Assembly: GCA_030248215.1 (NCBI GenBank)
Contig: JASANG010000801.1
Coordinates: 186,001 to 250,000, forward strand
Reading direction: 5' to 3'
DNA: 64,000 bases
From: Enoplolaimus lenunculus
Taxonomy: Eukaryota > Nematoda > Enoplea > Enoplida > Thoracostomopsidae
Below the pieces are notes generated by a model, which saw nothing but the letters and a program-made list of their open reading frames with translations, was not told where the DNA came from and made no database searches. The translations under genes were made by a program, and so were the position numbers. Positions 22,721 through 35,174 of the stretch are shown piece after piece; positions within the stretch are counted from its first letter, which is position 1; every line of letters starts with the position of its first letter.

Positions 22721-22992
22721 CCTATTCACACGTGAAAGTTTTTGCTGCGAGAACTTGCAGCTGCAACTTGCACTTGCAAGTTTTATCCAAAATCCTGGTT
22801 CGAAAAACGGTCAGTGGCAAATAATTCGTTAAAAAGCATAGCTAGGAATTTAGTTCACGTATGTGAACAACCATGCAAGTTCACTGAATTTATTGCAGCC
22901 GCATTCTCAATGATTGATGAAAAAATGCAAGTTCTGTGTCCTATTCGCAGCTGTAAATTCTCGCAGTAAAAACTTGCAAGTGTGAATAGGGC
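22721..22992. mobile_element. Family G TIR element
   Basis: Starts CCTATTCACACGTGAAAG and ends ACTTGCAAGTGTGAATAGG, an inverted pair. The interior matches 29952-30225 and 41271-41543 almost base for base (CATGCAAGTTCACTGAATTTATTGCA). Confidence 0.85.
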
Positions 22993-24534
22993 TTTTTGGA
23001 TAATGCAGATGCAATGTTTGAACGGGTAATGTTGGCAGTTTGCTGAAAATTTGCAAATATAAACTTGCATCTGCAATATAATCAATTACGTCTTAGTTGG
23101 TTTAGGCTTACACTATTTTATGGGGTATGTATTCTTTGGCATTCCTTGCGGAGTTTTACAATTTGGTATAATTGTGCTTTGTTAAATGTTTCGCTGTCAT
23201 CTTCACGAATGATTGTACTGTTTTCAGTTTAAAACGAAACGTTAATATGATTGCATTAAAGTGTTTTAAATTGTATTGAAATATCGTTACTGACGTTAAA
23301 ATGTCACCGGATGTCGAAATACCGGGACCAGAGCTACAGTCACAGACAGAATTAAGTGTGGCAGAAACCGCGATTGCGTCCTATTTCTGTTTCGCGTTCT
23401 ACTCAAATGGTGCTTTAAGGGTTGCGCTATGCTCGTGGTGTGGAGCCGTCCGTCGCTGTGCGTCACCCATATGGCGTCGTCCGTCGCCGGAACCGAGTAG
23501 TACGTATATGTTGCAGTGATGTGCATCGCTCCGGCCTTTAATTTCTCAGACATCCGTTCGACGGTCATATCGATTTGATCCGGTAAGACATGTAAGTATC
23601 AAATGATGGCTGATAATTATGTGGTTCATAATTTTACTGCACTGGTTCCTAGATCTTAAGGGTAAGATTGGTCGGCGACAAATCGTTGGATAATTGTGTT
23701 TACGTTTTCTGAGAAATCTGGAGTGATTTACGTTCTCTGTTGAGTTTAGGGTGGACATGGATCGAAAGTGTAAAATTGCTATTGGTTAGTAATTCGACTC
23801 TGTCGATGAGCGCAGGTCCGGTCAGGACTTAGGTGTGTGTGCCTTTAATCCTTCAACGACTACTGATTTGTTAGTGGGTAACTGTGATTTTTGTTCGTAA
23901 TTCTATTTTGTGCATAATAATGGTCTTCCTAGTAACCTTGCGTCGTATTGATAAATTGTTCTGTTATAGCAAGTATTGCGCAGGGTCTAAACGAATAGTA
24001 AAAATAACGGAAATGGATAGTGATCAAAATAACGGAAACCAAAAACGGGTATTGAAGTATAGAAGTTTGAGGTTTTATTTTTATCTGACGTAGTAAAATT
24101 TAGGTGTGCAAATTTTTAAAGAAAAACTAACGGATGCACCGAAATTTTTTAAATGTTGTACGAATTTCGTAATTTTTATATAATATCACGCAATCGCAGC
24201 ATATCTGTGCGGAAAAATTGCATGATGTTTTAAGGTGATTTCTGACTAGTTTTGAGCATTAAAATAACAGAAATTGCGACATTTCTACGAACGGAAACGG
24301 GCACAGATTTTACCGGAAACGAATATCCGGTTAGCAATCGGTTTTCAAACACAGAAACATTTTCTTTTGCGACAGTATTATTCGAAACATTTATCGAGTT
24401 TCTTACTGACCTAACATCACTTGCAATAAATACGATGCGTAGTTTGAGAAAAACGACCATTATAGTTTTCGATGTTTTGTTGGAGTTATAGAAATAGATT
24501 TAAAATAACACCCACGTATTTTGGTTTAGAAAAA
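22993..24534. other. Intergenic, degraded repeats only
   Basis: No gene recognised. About 23418-23515 resembles a family K element (GGGTTGCGCTATGCTCG with GTCCGTCG words). About 24000-24320 has repeated AAAATAACGGAAA/ACGGAAACG words also seen near 50200. Confidence 0.4.
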
Positions 24535-24680
24535 TGACCAGTTACTTAAAGGGGCGTAACAGTAGATTAAGGCATGCCTAAGCCTTCACGTTGCAAAAAT
24601 GTGTTCCTAATCCTAACTAGAATCTAAACTTGCTCTTTTACAGACCCTCCAGAAACCTGGACGCCCCTCAATTCGTAAGA
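24535..24680. mobile_element. Family B TIR element
   Basis: GTTACTTAAAGGGGCGTAACAG at the left and CCAGAAACCTGGACGCCCC at the right, with the CTTTTACAGACCCTCCAG module. Confidence 0.7.
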
Positions 24681-24715
24681 TTATAAGCGCCTGTTAATTA
24701 TCATAGCCTGCCCAC

Positions 24716-25061
24716 CAGGGTGCAACCGGAATTATAAAATGGCGGAACTGGAACAGGAAAGCAGAAAAAATACCGGAACCAAAAAACAAAAAATACTTAT
24801 CGAAAAATTGAACACTATTTTATCGCTTTTAGTGGTGTAAACACACCATTTTGGATGCCAAAATCCTGACTCAAACGCAGTATCTGGGAACGTATAATAA
24901 AATGTGGAGTATGGCACAAGTTGAAAACTTTAGCAATACACACTCAGGCAATTTTAGAAAATTTTCGAATGAGAAGAATTTTACCCGATTTATTACCAGA
25001 ACCAAATAGTGAAAAATACATGATTTCCGTGCCGCAAACGGAATTCTGGTTGCACCCTGCT
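24716..25061. mobile_element. Family L TIR element
   Basis: CAGGGTGCAACCGGAATTATA and AACGGAATTCTGGTTGCACCCTG are inverted ends. The AT-rich interior has no coding content. Confidence 0.8.
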
Positions 25062-25720
25062 GCCCACTGAATCGCACCCTGAACGTAAGTAAAGCGTATT
25101 CCTAAAACCTAATACGAAGCTTTCCTGTGTCTAGTTTCCTAAGTCTACCCCTGGGCTGGCCGTAAAAATTAACGCGAGCCGAGCCACGAGTGTTAAATTT
25201 GAAAAGAAACTGCGTGCATTTTGACATTTCGGATTTTGGAAAATTTTATTAATATATTAAATTTGTTTGTTTTGCTTTTATAAGGTAAGGAGATTGCTTG
25301 CTTGATACACAGCAGGAATTGCACTTGCAACTGTGCTGTTACTTATAATGTATAGTAAATTTTAAGGACTTTGGTTTCGAGTGAATAGTAGAAATTATTT
25401 AGGTTTCAATGATTGCAAGCATATGATTCAGAATATGCCTCCCCCTTGGAACATAGACAGCTTTTTGACTAGTTAGGTACATAGCTAAACCCTGAACCGT
25501 ATAAGGGTTGCTTTGGAAGATCTTGAAATTAGTCGAAGTTATTGACAAACTGTGGCTCTGTGGAATCTCAAAATTTGTGGACGTACCTATTTACGTGTTT
25601 CGGAATAGAGTTGCATTCGGATTTGCGTATTTTCACCGAAAACACTATAGTTTGGGTATTTTCACCGAAAAAACTAGTCTGGGTATTTATTGTCATGTTG
25701 CAACTCAAGGCACCAAGCAC
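25062..25720. other. Intergenic, no gene
   Basis: AT-rich sequence; nothing recognised apart from short hexamer-like words near 25090-25140. Confidence 0.35.
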
Positions 25721-26041
25721 TGGCCACCAGAGTATAGCCGGAGGTCTGGCTCTGGTAGAATTTTTTCCGGAGGTTCCAGCAATTTCGGTAGTAAAAATAG
25801 TTTTGCAAAATTTATCTGTTTAGCGCGTTTCATTTTACTTTTGTCATAGTTTTCAGGAAAGAATTTCCGAAATTTCGCAGAACTGCAATACCAAACAACT
25901 TTAACAACGTATAGCAGATATTGGCTAAAATTAATTATTTAACCATCATTTTTACTACCTAATTTGGTCTTACCTCCGGTTCCGGCAAGTTTCTTTGACC
26001 TCCGGCTTCGGTATTTTTCACCTCCGGTTCCACCCTGCTGG
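25721..26041. mobile_element. Family L element, CCGGAGG-rich subfamily
   Basis: The left end has AGTATAGCCGGAGG and the right end CCTCCGGTTCCACCCTG. The interior TCCGGCAATTTTGGTAGTAAAA-type block is shared with 43764-44128. A CAAGGCACCA.GCACTGGCCA sequence flanks both sides (25706 and 26058), possibly a duplicated flank. Confidence 0.65.
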
Positions 26042-26815
26042 CCACAATGCTTACCAGGTCAAGGCACCATGCACAGGCCACAATGCTAGAAAAACAATTC
26101 CCAAGAAACAAACTAATCGTATAAAGTATGTTATTTTGACCATTATCCGTTTCCGTTATGTTTCCTATCCGTTTTGTCGCAGCTAACAGTGTCATACAAA
26201 CATCGTTTCAGGCCAAAATTTGAGATTCACTATCGTGAAACTTTACATCTTCTTATAAATTCGAAGGAAGAAAAAACACAATTTGAAATTTCTTAAGTTT
26301 GTAACTTGTGTCGAGTCCGGCTGAGGTGGGTAGGTCTATGTGAGTACAATTGAATTGATATGTTTTATTTATAATTCAACAAGCGTAAGATATACGAATT
26401 GCACAAGTTAAATATAAACAGTTATTGGCAAAACTATAACAAAAAGCATATTCTGCATTGCAATGAAGCTTAGAGACATTTATCTATAAATGCCAGTTTG
26501 TTGAAAATTCAGAAGTGGATCCAGTGAGTTTATCTCTTTGTCAATCGGGCCGAGCTGAAAATTTTGGTATGCAAGTCGGTCGAGAAAAGTTCACAATATG
26601 TTTGCTTAGCTTAAAATAATTATCTTGGCACCATTCAAAACACTGAATCTTGAACGCAGTAGAGGTAAATACCTACTTCCAGAAGTTGTGGGTACGCGAA
26701 AACCCAAGCTACTTAGGATGTGAAAATAATGTTTAATAAAAGGTAAGCTTTTGTGTACTGTTTTAGCTGGGAAGCTCTATACGCTTATAGAGAGCATTAA
26801 TTAAACAAATATATA
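26042..26815. other. Intergenic, no gene
   Basis: AT-rich; no recognised coding region or complete element. Confidence 0.35.
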
Positions 26816-27040
26816 CTTGTGTAAATTCCAATGGATTGATTAATCAACTCAGCTAGAGAGTTAGTTATTTCTGAGTTAAATAACAGTTAACATTAACTCA
26901 CTCTGAGTTGAGTTGATTCTCAGTCTGAGTTGAGTTTATTTTAGGTAAGTTGAACGTTTAAGTCAGAATGAGTTTTATTGACTAAACAGAATTCCGAGGT
27001 CATTCTGATTTAAAATCAACTCACTGGAATTTACAGTGTA
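26816..27040. mobile_element. Family E TIR element
   Basis: GTGTAAATTCCAATGGATTG at the left and CTCACTGGAATTTACAGTG at the right, with palindromic AACTCA/TGAGTT interior. Confidence 0.8.
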
Positions 27041-27378
27041 TAAATAACAAACAAAACAAAACATACAAACATAACAGCATATAAAACGATTTAAGTAAAT
27101 ATATATTTTTCTAACAAAATCTGTTAAGTTAAAACAGAAGATGTTGTTGTCGGGAAGATCAAATCTCACAAACCTGGATAACCAACAATACGTATTTTGG
27201 GCATCATTCCAGTTCAATAGAATATTATAAAAATTAAATTGGTCATTAAATGGCCTGTCACAATTTTTTTTTCTGATCTCATTTTTGGAGCAAGACATTG
27301 ATTTCTTTCTGACAGGCGGACGCAGATCTTAGATTCGATAAAAGTTAACACACATTATTCTATCCTAAATTGTATAAG

Positions 27379-27988
27379 TACTGTAGTGACCCGAATAAGA
27401 GGGGGGATTGATATTTATTTGGTCTCTCCAAAGGGTACCCCCTGTTATTCGGTTACGGACTGTTATTTATTTGGTCTCTCCAAAGGGAACCCCCTGTTAC
27501 TCGGTTACGGACTGTTATTTATTTGGTCTCTCCAAAGGGAACCCCCTGTTATTCGGTTACGGACTGTTATTTATTTGGTCTCTCCAAAGGGTACCCCCTG
27601 TTATTCGGTTACGGACTGTTATTTATTTGGTTTCTCCAAAGGGTACCCCTGTTATTCGGTTACGGACTGTTATTTATTTGGTCTCTCCAAAGGGTACCCC
27701 CTCACGTTTATTTGTCTTGTATCAAACGCTTGACCGATATGCAAGGTTATACTTAGGAATTACTTTCAAAACATAAATATGCTTTAAAGTTTCCAAGTCA
27801 ACTTTATTTGGGCGTGGAGTCATTTACGCGCTATAATTAGGGATAATTAGAATTTATGGACTCTACTTAGGGTTTAAGAACTTTATCCGCTTTACGGACT
27901 CTTATTACGGATACGGACTCCAATTGATTGAGACTCAAAATGGGCACCACCCTCTTATTACACCCATCTTATTCGGGTCACTCCAGTA
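27379..27988. mobile_element. Family D TIR element with internal tandem expansion
   Basis: TACTGTAGTGACCCGAATAAG at the left and CTTATTCGGGTCACTCCAGTA at the right. It is longer than sister copies because a roughly 52-bp internal segment is tandemly repeated. Confidence 0.85.
27418..27705. repeat. 52-bp tandem repeat inside a family D element
   Basis: About five and a half head-to-tail units of GGTCTCTCCAAAGGG(T/A)ACCCC followed by CTGTTATTCGGTTACGGAC. Single-copy versions of this segment are in the family D elements at 37172 and (reverse) 38846. Spurious reading frames with YLFGLSKG repeats come from it. Confidence 0.9.
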
Positions 27989-28009
27989 TTTGAAGCTTTC
28001 AAAGCGAAA

Positions 28010-28250
28010 GACAATTGCGCAGCTGCGTTTAGCTCCGCTCAGATTACAATAGGGTACGAAGTTGCTAATGTTGTGTCACTACAGCAGTTGCGCTTACTTA
28101 TTAACAAATAAGCAACGCAACTGTATAGTTGTGACATAACACAAGCATCCATGCCTACTTCGATGCACCGTTCACAAGAATTTTATCATCAAAGCCATAA
28201 GCTGTTGATAAAATTATTGTGAACAGTGCGTCAAATCGAGGCATTTGGTT
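28010..28250. repeat. Imperfect inverted repeats downstream of the VWA gene
   Basis: GTTCACAAGAATTTTATCATCAA pairs with TTGATAAAATTATTGTGAAC around a short loop (28170-28224). GTTGTGTCACTACAGCAGTTGC pairs loosely with GCAACGCAACTGTATAGTTG. Either a small element or a 3'-end structure. Confidence 0.6.
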
Positions 28251-28278
28251 TCATCACCACCTACGCAATCAGTGGTTC

Positions 28279-31200
28279 TTAGTTGCGTCGCCGAGTGGTC
28301 GTTCGTCGACGATTGAACAAATATCCTTCCGTCAACGCGGAACATTTCTTTTCGTCGTCGAGTCGATCCAATTGACTGACAAATCGTTCAAATACCTCGC
28401 CAATGAAAACGTGCTCTCGTGTTCGCGCAACCGCATCCAGAACTTCTCGATCCATTTTCAACTCAGCGTTCGATCGCGTATGAACTGCGTAGACTTCAGA
28501 TTTGATATGGAGTCGTTGAATGTCGTAACGGACGTCGATATCTGAGTAGCCGTCGACAAAGAATACCACCAATTGTTGCGCGCCGCCAAATCGAGCCCCA
28601 CCGCTTCGGGAGACGATTTCATCAGCGAGCAAAATCGCGTTGCCGCGGCCGCGGAGTGCTAGAATTCAAAGCGGGTGCGTAGTCGGAGGGGGGCCAGAGG
28701 GCACATCATCCCCTAGAGTAGTTTTGCCTCTGTGGGGTCGTTTTAGTACCGCTTATTAGCTTGCTATTTTAGCTGCATACTTTTCGTAAACAAGTTTTGG
28801 CCGTACCTATAGCAGGACGAGCTGGCTACGGGCCTAATTTAAAGCTTAGCATAAATCGCCAGGGGGGAGAAACATACGTTGCCGATGCCCCGTAAACCAA
28901 AATACTTACATAGACGACCACAGCCTGCAGTATACCCAAGTGAATGAAACTTCTAACAGTGTGCCTAAAATGGTGCCAGGACTGCGAATTTTCTATAAGT
29001 GACAGGCGACGGTTCTACAAAGACGCCACGCTATTTGGCAAAGTAAGTACGCTGCATTCTGGCGCCGTCTAGTATTTTCTGGCACCGTACGAGAATGACC
29101 AGACGGACTTCGGAATTGGATACCCGATTTAGGGTATTGCGTTTCAGGAGGTCAACCGACAATTGGTTGAACAGTCGCCAAAGTTGAGACTACATCTTGT
29201 ACGCGACCTTTCGCCAAACTCTAATTTGTTCTCAAAAGACAGCCAACCTCAAAAATTCAAGACAGCACTAAATAATGTCGAGCTAATGTTTTGAAGACAT
29301 TCACATTATACAGCCAGATTGGACGGATGCTCGCAATATCCCTTCTTGTGGACACCAGTGTTTGAATGAACGTTGCCCAACTTACAATTAGCACTCCATC
29401 GTGTTTTCAAGATCGCATCGTGCAAACTGTGCGAGTCGCGATACCGATTGAAGTTGAATTCAACCTGTCCATCTTCGGGCGCTGAATATTTGATCAACGC
29501 AACACGGGCGTTGTAGCGACCAACGTTCAAATTGTTGACAATTTTTGCTGCCAATTCCAACTGAAGTTCCGACGGATCTGGACCGGATGCTGGTGTGTGA
29601 ACGATGAACAACAGATCGACCAGGCATCGTGAACCTGTAATTCGGATATCTGTTGCGGTTAATGCGCTCATTACAATAATTTTGTCAACGGTGTCACAAA
29701 TATCTTCAAGTGTCAATATGACGTCATAGTTTTTTTGACACGTTTTACGTCACAGGTTTAAATAAACGTAAAGGGGCAATAAAAAGGCCTGCGATATGTT
29801 GTAAAAATACTAGTCGTTGTAGAAAATGCATTCTAATTTGGAAAATTCTTTCGAAACCTGATTTTTCGGTACAACGACTTCGAGCACGAGCAGACATTGA
29901 AAATCAGAGAATTCCAAATCAAAACAAGTTCCGGTTACGATCACTATTACGCCCTATTCGCACGTGCCAGTTTTTGCTGCGAGAACTTGCAGTTGCAACA
30001 GTTGCACTTGCAAGTTTGTCCAAAATCCCGTTCGAAAAACTTGCAGCAGCAAATAATTCATTAAAAATCATCGCTAGGAATTTAGTTCGCATGTGTGAAT
30101 AACCATGCAAGTTCACTGACTTTATTGCAGTCGCTTTTTCATTGGCTGATGTAGAAATGCAAAGTCTGCGTGAAATTTACAGCTGCAACTTGTCGCAGCA
30201 AAAACTTGCACGTGTGAATATAGCTTTACGGTTTGCGCCTTCGATTGAAATGCATAGATATAATGGTGTTGATATATAAAATACGTATCAAATAATGCTT
30301 ACGTTGAGGAACAAAAAAGTTTCCTGGAACAGTTGGTAAAACGCGTGGGGTTGTTCTGTCGCGGCCGGACGTTCGACGCTCGTCTCCGCGTGATACAGAT
30401 GTTTCTTGTCTGCCTCGGGACACTTCCAATGCTCTAAACATGGTATTGTTTCAATTTTATCAACATGATACAGTATAAAGCAAACCATTGCACTGTATTA
30501 TTTGGGTCTACAGTACCACACGCACGAATTGTAACAAATATACGAGATAAGTTGTGATTTTTGGTTTATTTTAAATCCTTAAATTTTAATTTACATAGCT
30601 AGTGGATTTTAAGCTTTGAACAAAAACAAAGCCTAAACATTTTCTAATTGGAGTATTCGTTATCTCGTTGGCGCGGTACGAGCCGAATACCTTGTAAACT
30701 GGCGTTCTTCAGGGGATACTCTCAGTTCGTCTGGTAGAGGTTGGCGACGTCTTGACGTGCGTTTTGCAGACGATTCTCGACTGATATAAGTCGTTTCACG
30801 AGCAGTTGAGCGACCATGAGACGTTGTTCGTCGATCGTATTCGTTGTTGTCTGATCGCGATAGCTCTCGTTGTCGTCCACGAGTTGTCGATGTCGATGGG
30901 ATTCGAGTCGGTGAAGTTCTTCCGCGAGTTGTCGATGTCGATGGGATTCGAGTCGGTGAAGTTCTTCCGCGAGTGGTCGATGTGCTTTGTCGATCTTCGG
31001 TAGTTGTTGTCCATTCAGCGCTTGTTGTAGTTCTACCGCGAGTTGTCGATGTAGATGGAATTCTTGTTGGCGACGTTTGCTCACGAGTTGTTGACGTACT
31101 TTGTTGTTCTTCGGTTGTCGACGTCTTTTCCGCGCTTGTCGTTCTTTGGTCGAGCGTGGTCGATGTAGATGGAATCCGAGTTTCCGCGCTTGTCGTTCTT

Positions 31201-34200
31201 TGGTCGAGCGTGGTCGATGTAGATGGAATCCGAGTTGGCGACGTTCGACCGCGAGTGGTTGACGTTGCGTCCTGGTCACGCGACGATTGTCTAGACAATT
31301 GTCTCGACGATTGACGCGACGTTATTCGAGACGGCTGTCGCGAATTTTGTCGCGACCACTGTCGAGACCATTGTCGCGATCGTTGCCCGAATCGCGATCG
31401 CGATGATGGAGCTGTTGTCGTTGGCGCTGTCGATGGGGTAGTTGGGTACGTCGGTGGTGCGTCACAGTTGACTAGTCGATCCAAAGCGTCCAATAGTGGG
31501 CCAGGATTGCGTCCAACGAACGTTCGCTCTTTTGATTCGCTGATATTGAATATTCCTTGTCTGAAATAAGAATTAAATGATAAAGTCATGTCATTTAACA
31601 AATATATCAAAATTAATGAATGATTCCTGCAAGGATTACTGTGATTTCGTGGTAATATAAGCGATTCCGATTTCTATCTTCAATTACAAAATAATGTTTG
31701 GCTTTACGGTATGGTTGTTAAAAGGGGTGCGTGGATACTTTAAAAAATATTTTCCTAGGGTCTACAGTAAGCTTGTCTAAAATACCGTAGGACAATTTAT
31801 TCCAAAATGAAATTTACTCATTAACAGGTTCCGTGATTCCAACAGCGTAAACTTGAGTATTGGCAAGATTTCGAAGTTCTTCAGCTTGATCAATAAAGCG
31901 ATCCTGACTGAATCCATCAGTAAGCACAATGATATGCAGCGGAATATCAGGACCTCTAAAATATTAAGTAGTCGTGGACGTTTAAAGCTTAACCAGCGTT
32001 TTGAAATCCGTACAGGGCGCATTAGATAGTGCTAGAGAGTGGTGATCCATACTCTTTAAAAACTTAAACTTAAATTTTATAGCTTAACTAAACTTGAATA
32101 TTAGTTTAAGTATAAAACTAAAATGGCTGGACGAACTAACTAAACTAGAATTTTAAGTTTTACTTAAACTGACGAATTTTTAAGTTTAACACGAGTTTAA
32201 GTAAACTGATTTTTGTTTAAAGTAAACAAATCCAGCTCAGAAATTATGTGTATCTAAGAGTTTGCTGAGCATAGCTTAAACTAAAAATACATAAGATTTT
32301 AAATGAGTTTAAGGCGTAAACCAACCTGTTAGTTTAGTTCATCTAGCAAGTTAGCTTGATACTGCTGGATTAGCTTAAGCTTAAATCAAGTTTAGTTTAA
32401 ACTTTTAGACAGCAGCAATGACGGTTTTGAAAGTATTTCAGTAATAAACGTTATTAACAATAAAAACAAATGGTCCATCAAGGGTACTGGAATGGTCCCT
32501 GAGAGGACGAACCACGCCCATCGGCAGTGTTTATTGATGTCCTGTAAAAGACACCGTTTTGTTGAACTATTGCAAATATGTTCTATTTACCAATTTAATT
32601 TTAAGAACCAATCTTTTAGGCATTTTTTCGATGGGTTGGCCACCATGCGCCGATTCAAATTTGCCAGCAGACCTCTGCAGTCATGGAAATACGGACCAAT
32701 GTAAAGAACAATGGTGGGACGGTATTACAAGCATATTCCTTAGCCTAAGCCTAGGCCTAAACCTAAGCGTAAGAATGAGCATATTGCTAAGCCTAAGCCT
32801 AAGCTTAAGCCAAGCAAAAAATTAGTCTAAAGCTTAAGCTTACTGTATTGCAGTCCCATAGGTAAAACGTTCCGCCCCTGATCTTTAAATGGGCCGAAAA
32901 ACGTACCGTCTTGTATCCTGGATATATTCTTTGGTAAACCGAAGGGCTTTTCCAGTAGCCGTGGTGCCTCCGAAATGATGCAAATCGTCCATTGCGAATA
33001 ACAATTCTTCACGGTCGCCGTATTGTTCAAGTTCAATCATTACCCGTCGTTTAGTGTTCGCTCCTAAAACAAAATATGATTCAGTTGAGTTAAAACTCAA
33101 GTCCTAAAATAGCATCAGGATGCTCAAAGACGTTGTTCCGGTACCAGGTCACGGTAGTGTTGACCTTCGTTTAGAACTTGCGGTTAGGATTAGTAGACCT
33201 TCGCAAATATTATACCATTGGGTTTGAAAATTTTAAAAATTTTGTTAATTGGCATTGTCGAGTTGCCAAGCTGTGGCCCTTGATTGGCAGTCTGTTAATA
33301 TCATAAATTGGCTGAAAATTAAACGATTTTGCGATCAGCTGTTCTTACGTTTTCATACATATGGGCGCAAGCTTGTTGCGGTTTTGACAAAACTAATTTG
33401 TGGTAATGCTAAATGCTAATTTGAACGCTAAATTACTATTTTTTATAACGGATTTAGACGAATTGTTTGATATAAGGGCTCATGTAAAGATCAGTGACGG
33501 AACATTTTTCTGCGGGACTGCAATAGAGTAAACTTAAGCTTTAAACTAATTTTTTGCTTGGCTTAAGCTTAATAGGCTTAGGCTTAGGAATATGCTCATT
33601 CTTTACGATTAGCTTTAGGCTTAGGCTTACGCTTAGACTTAAGAATATGCTCATCATACTGTTCCGCCTGTGTTCTTTACATTGGCCGATATGAGTTTTA
33701 CTTGCGAATCAAGAGCTGGGTTTGGATACGTACCTGCATACTGAATGAGTCCAACTCGATGGACTTGTGAGCCGACTTCGAGACGGTCAATGACACTTTT
33801 GATGAAACTGATTTGAAAATCGAAATCCGTTCGAACTGAACCAGATCCATCGAGAACGAACATAATATCACCAGCGCAAGCTAAAAATTATAACCAAAAC
33901 TGTCGGAACTTGTGAAAACCAATGTCACAGATTCGAAGGTTACAAGATTGATCATCAACAGTGGCAATAGGTGCTACACACACATCTGAGAATACGTTGC
34001 TGTTTACGAAAAGATAAGTCCAAGATTAAAGCCCGAATTCTCAAATGGTGTGTAGCACCTATCACCAGTTGGTGATAGTTCCTGTAACTTTGAAACCAGC
34101 GCGTAGTGAGGGTCAAAATTCAACACACTGTTCGCTTTTGATTTGCCCTACTTCTGTACAAATTTTGAAATCTGCAGTTACATGTGTTCGTCAGCTTGAA

Positions 34201-35132
34201 AACCTATCGCTAACTGATGATAGTTGCTGTACGCATTTGAGAATATGGGCCCTGAGATGAGAATTTTTGTCAATACTAAAGTGACAAGCTTACATGCAAG
34301 TGGTCCTGGTATTGGTGTTGTGGTTCGTATTCGGTTTCGAACACGGCCAAATGCTCGATACTCGTGTGGTCGTCGCGGTGGCGTTGTTATTCGCTCAGTC
34401 GATGTTGTCGTTGTTTCGGTTGTTGTTGTATCCGCTTCTGTTGTAGTCGTTTCTGGTTCCACGGTTGTTGTTGTTTCCAGTTCTTCCGTTGTCGTTGAGG
34501 TTTCCGGATATGCTGTTGTTGTCGATGTTTCAGGATCTGTCGTTGTTGTAGATGTTTCTGGATCGGACGTTGTTGTTGACGTTTCCGGTTCCTGTGTGGT
34601 TGTGGGTGTCGACGATTGCGTGGTCGATGCAGCTTCCGGTCGAAACGTAATCGGAACGCGCAGGAACGGACGACCAGTGACCACTTCGCGGATAACGCCT
34701 TGGCGAATAAAAACAACTTCGCCACTGACGTTTGATTCTGATCCACTGGTTATTATGATTCGAGTTCGGTTGACTACAGCAACAGGATTTTCAACGGCGA
34801 CTTCAACAATAGAGCTGGAGTTGGTGACCAGCGTCTCGGATTCTGACGTGTTCGACAATTGTTCGAGGACTTCGATTATCGTTTCGTTGAGTTCAATCTC
34901 GTCTATGCTGCTTGTTATGTTTACTTGTTTTGTTTCTTCAGTTTTTGGCATTGCGGTTGTTGTTGTTGTTGTTGTAGTTGTAGTTGTTGTTGTTGTTGCT
35001 GTTGTGGTTGCCGGTGGTGTAGCGGTTGTTGTTGTTGTTGTTGTTGTTGCTGCTGCTGTTGTTGTTGTAGTTGTAGTTGTTGTTGTTGTTGCTGTTGTGG
35101 TTGCCGGTGGTGTAGCGGTTGTTGTTGTTGTT

Positions 35133-35174
<42 letters not shown>

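Noticed and set aside
27418..27705. Repeat protein (YLFGLSKG repeats) across 27386-27776
   Set aside because: All three overlapping frames are open because the tandem unit lacks stops. It lies inside a family D element that is non-coding elsewhere.
30288..30488. Alternative frame reading CLEHWKCPEADKKHLYHAET over VWA exon 9
   Set aside because: Looks protein-like but its splice phase fits neither neighbour, while the RGRQETSVSRGDERRTSGRD frame joins both exon 8 and exon 10 in phase.
30660..30690. Stop codon TAA at 30660-30662 as the end of the VWA gene
   Set aside because: A GT donor at 30690 joins in phase to an exon at 30433-30303 and then to a third VWA domain, so reading through the donor is better supported, although an alternative shorter isoform is possible.
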